This document shows positions 33,926 to 33,939 of a DNA stretch of 33,939 nucleotides, piece by piece; position 1 is the first letter of the stretch; the number at the start of each line of letters is the position of its first letter. The position numbers were made by a program, and so were the translations under genes. This DNA is from DSQQ01 sp964443075. GTDB taxonomy: Bacteria > Chloroflexota > Anaerolineae > 4572-78 > J111. Where the stretch lies: positions 1 through 33,939 of the forward strand of contig CAYUCB010000028.1 in NCBI GenBank assembly GCA_964443075.1, given 5' to 3'. The notes beneath the pieces are model-generated. The model saw only the letters and a list, made by a program, of their open reading frames with translations. It made no database searches and was not told the DNA's origin.

Positions 33926-33939
33926 GGGAGTAGGGGAGC
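33911..33939 (+). repeat. 8-bp tandem repeat at kinase 3' end
   Basis: Three copies of GGAGTAGG plus a partial copy run to the window end and include the kinase stop TAG (33923-33925). The repeat may continue beyond. Confidence 0.85.

Overview
The window looks like a chromosomal segment of a Chloroflexota bacterium, probably Anaerolineae-like. This is inferred from gene style and not from a marker gene: an acetyl-CoA hydrolase fused to a GNAT domain, an ABC-2 permease fused to a SpoIIM-type domain, a YfhO-family protein, very large NB-ARC/TPR proteins, frequent GTG/TTG starts and weak Shine-Dalgarno sites. No rRNA, tRNA, CRISPR array, transposase or prophage gene was seen.

Layout. 1-2986 (+): the 3' end of an EF-G-like GTPase, then a ChlI/ChlD-type AAA+ chelatase gene. 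The AAA+ and VWA halves lie in two frames joined by an A9 slippery run, followed by a stop codon inside a hairpin. This is the arrangement expected for programmed -1 frameshifting. 2991-9949 (+): five tightly packed conflict-type genes, namely a DUF433 antitoxin, a DUF5615 PIN-like toxin, a 1752-aa Hsp90/sacsin-like ATPase ending in a DUF3883 (NOV) nuclease-like domain, and an MNT nucleotidyltransferase plus a short HEPN protein. They run into a truncated yjjX on the opposite strand, which suggests an island edge. 9946-14258 (-): a compact housekeeping operon of prepilin peptidase, acylphosphatase, pentapeptide-repeat protein, acetyl-CoA hydrolase/GNAT and the yjjX remnant. 14379-17714: a divergent pair, YfhO-like protein (-) and a small polytopic membrane protein (+), the latter behind a near-consensus promoter that predicts an almost leaderless mRNA. 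18004-20525 (+): an ABC ATPase and a permease-SpoIIM fusion, separated by a strong hairpin and a possible 31-codon ORF. 20555-22745 (-): an FHA protein and a CCA-adding/poly(A) polymerase-family enzyme.

22746-28392 is the most striking accessory block. A minus-strand pair encodes a 124-aa membrane protein resembling effector-associated constant component EACC1 and a 1516-aa protein. The large protein is ordered caspase-like protease, HATPase_c_4 module of the Schlafen/COG2865 family, NB-ARC ATPase, nine near-identical 42-residue TPRs, a helical segment and a Gly/Asp-rich beta tail. Its first third is clearly AT-richer than the rest, suggesting a domain swap onto an existing NB-ARC/TPR chassis. 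Just downstream of its stop lies a 124-bp sequence with the architecture of an integron attC site: inverse core, core, paired L boxes with an extrahelical base, and correct orientation for this gene. I read the pair as a STAND-type, probably abortive-infection, defence system in which TPR sensing would activate a protease.

29169-33939: sucCD (-), several palindromic repeats, a secreted or anchored cohesin-domain protein (+) and a NarL-family sensor histidine kinase (+), whose stop lies in an 8-bp tandem repeat running to the window edge.
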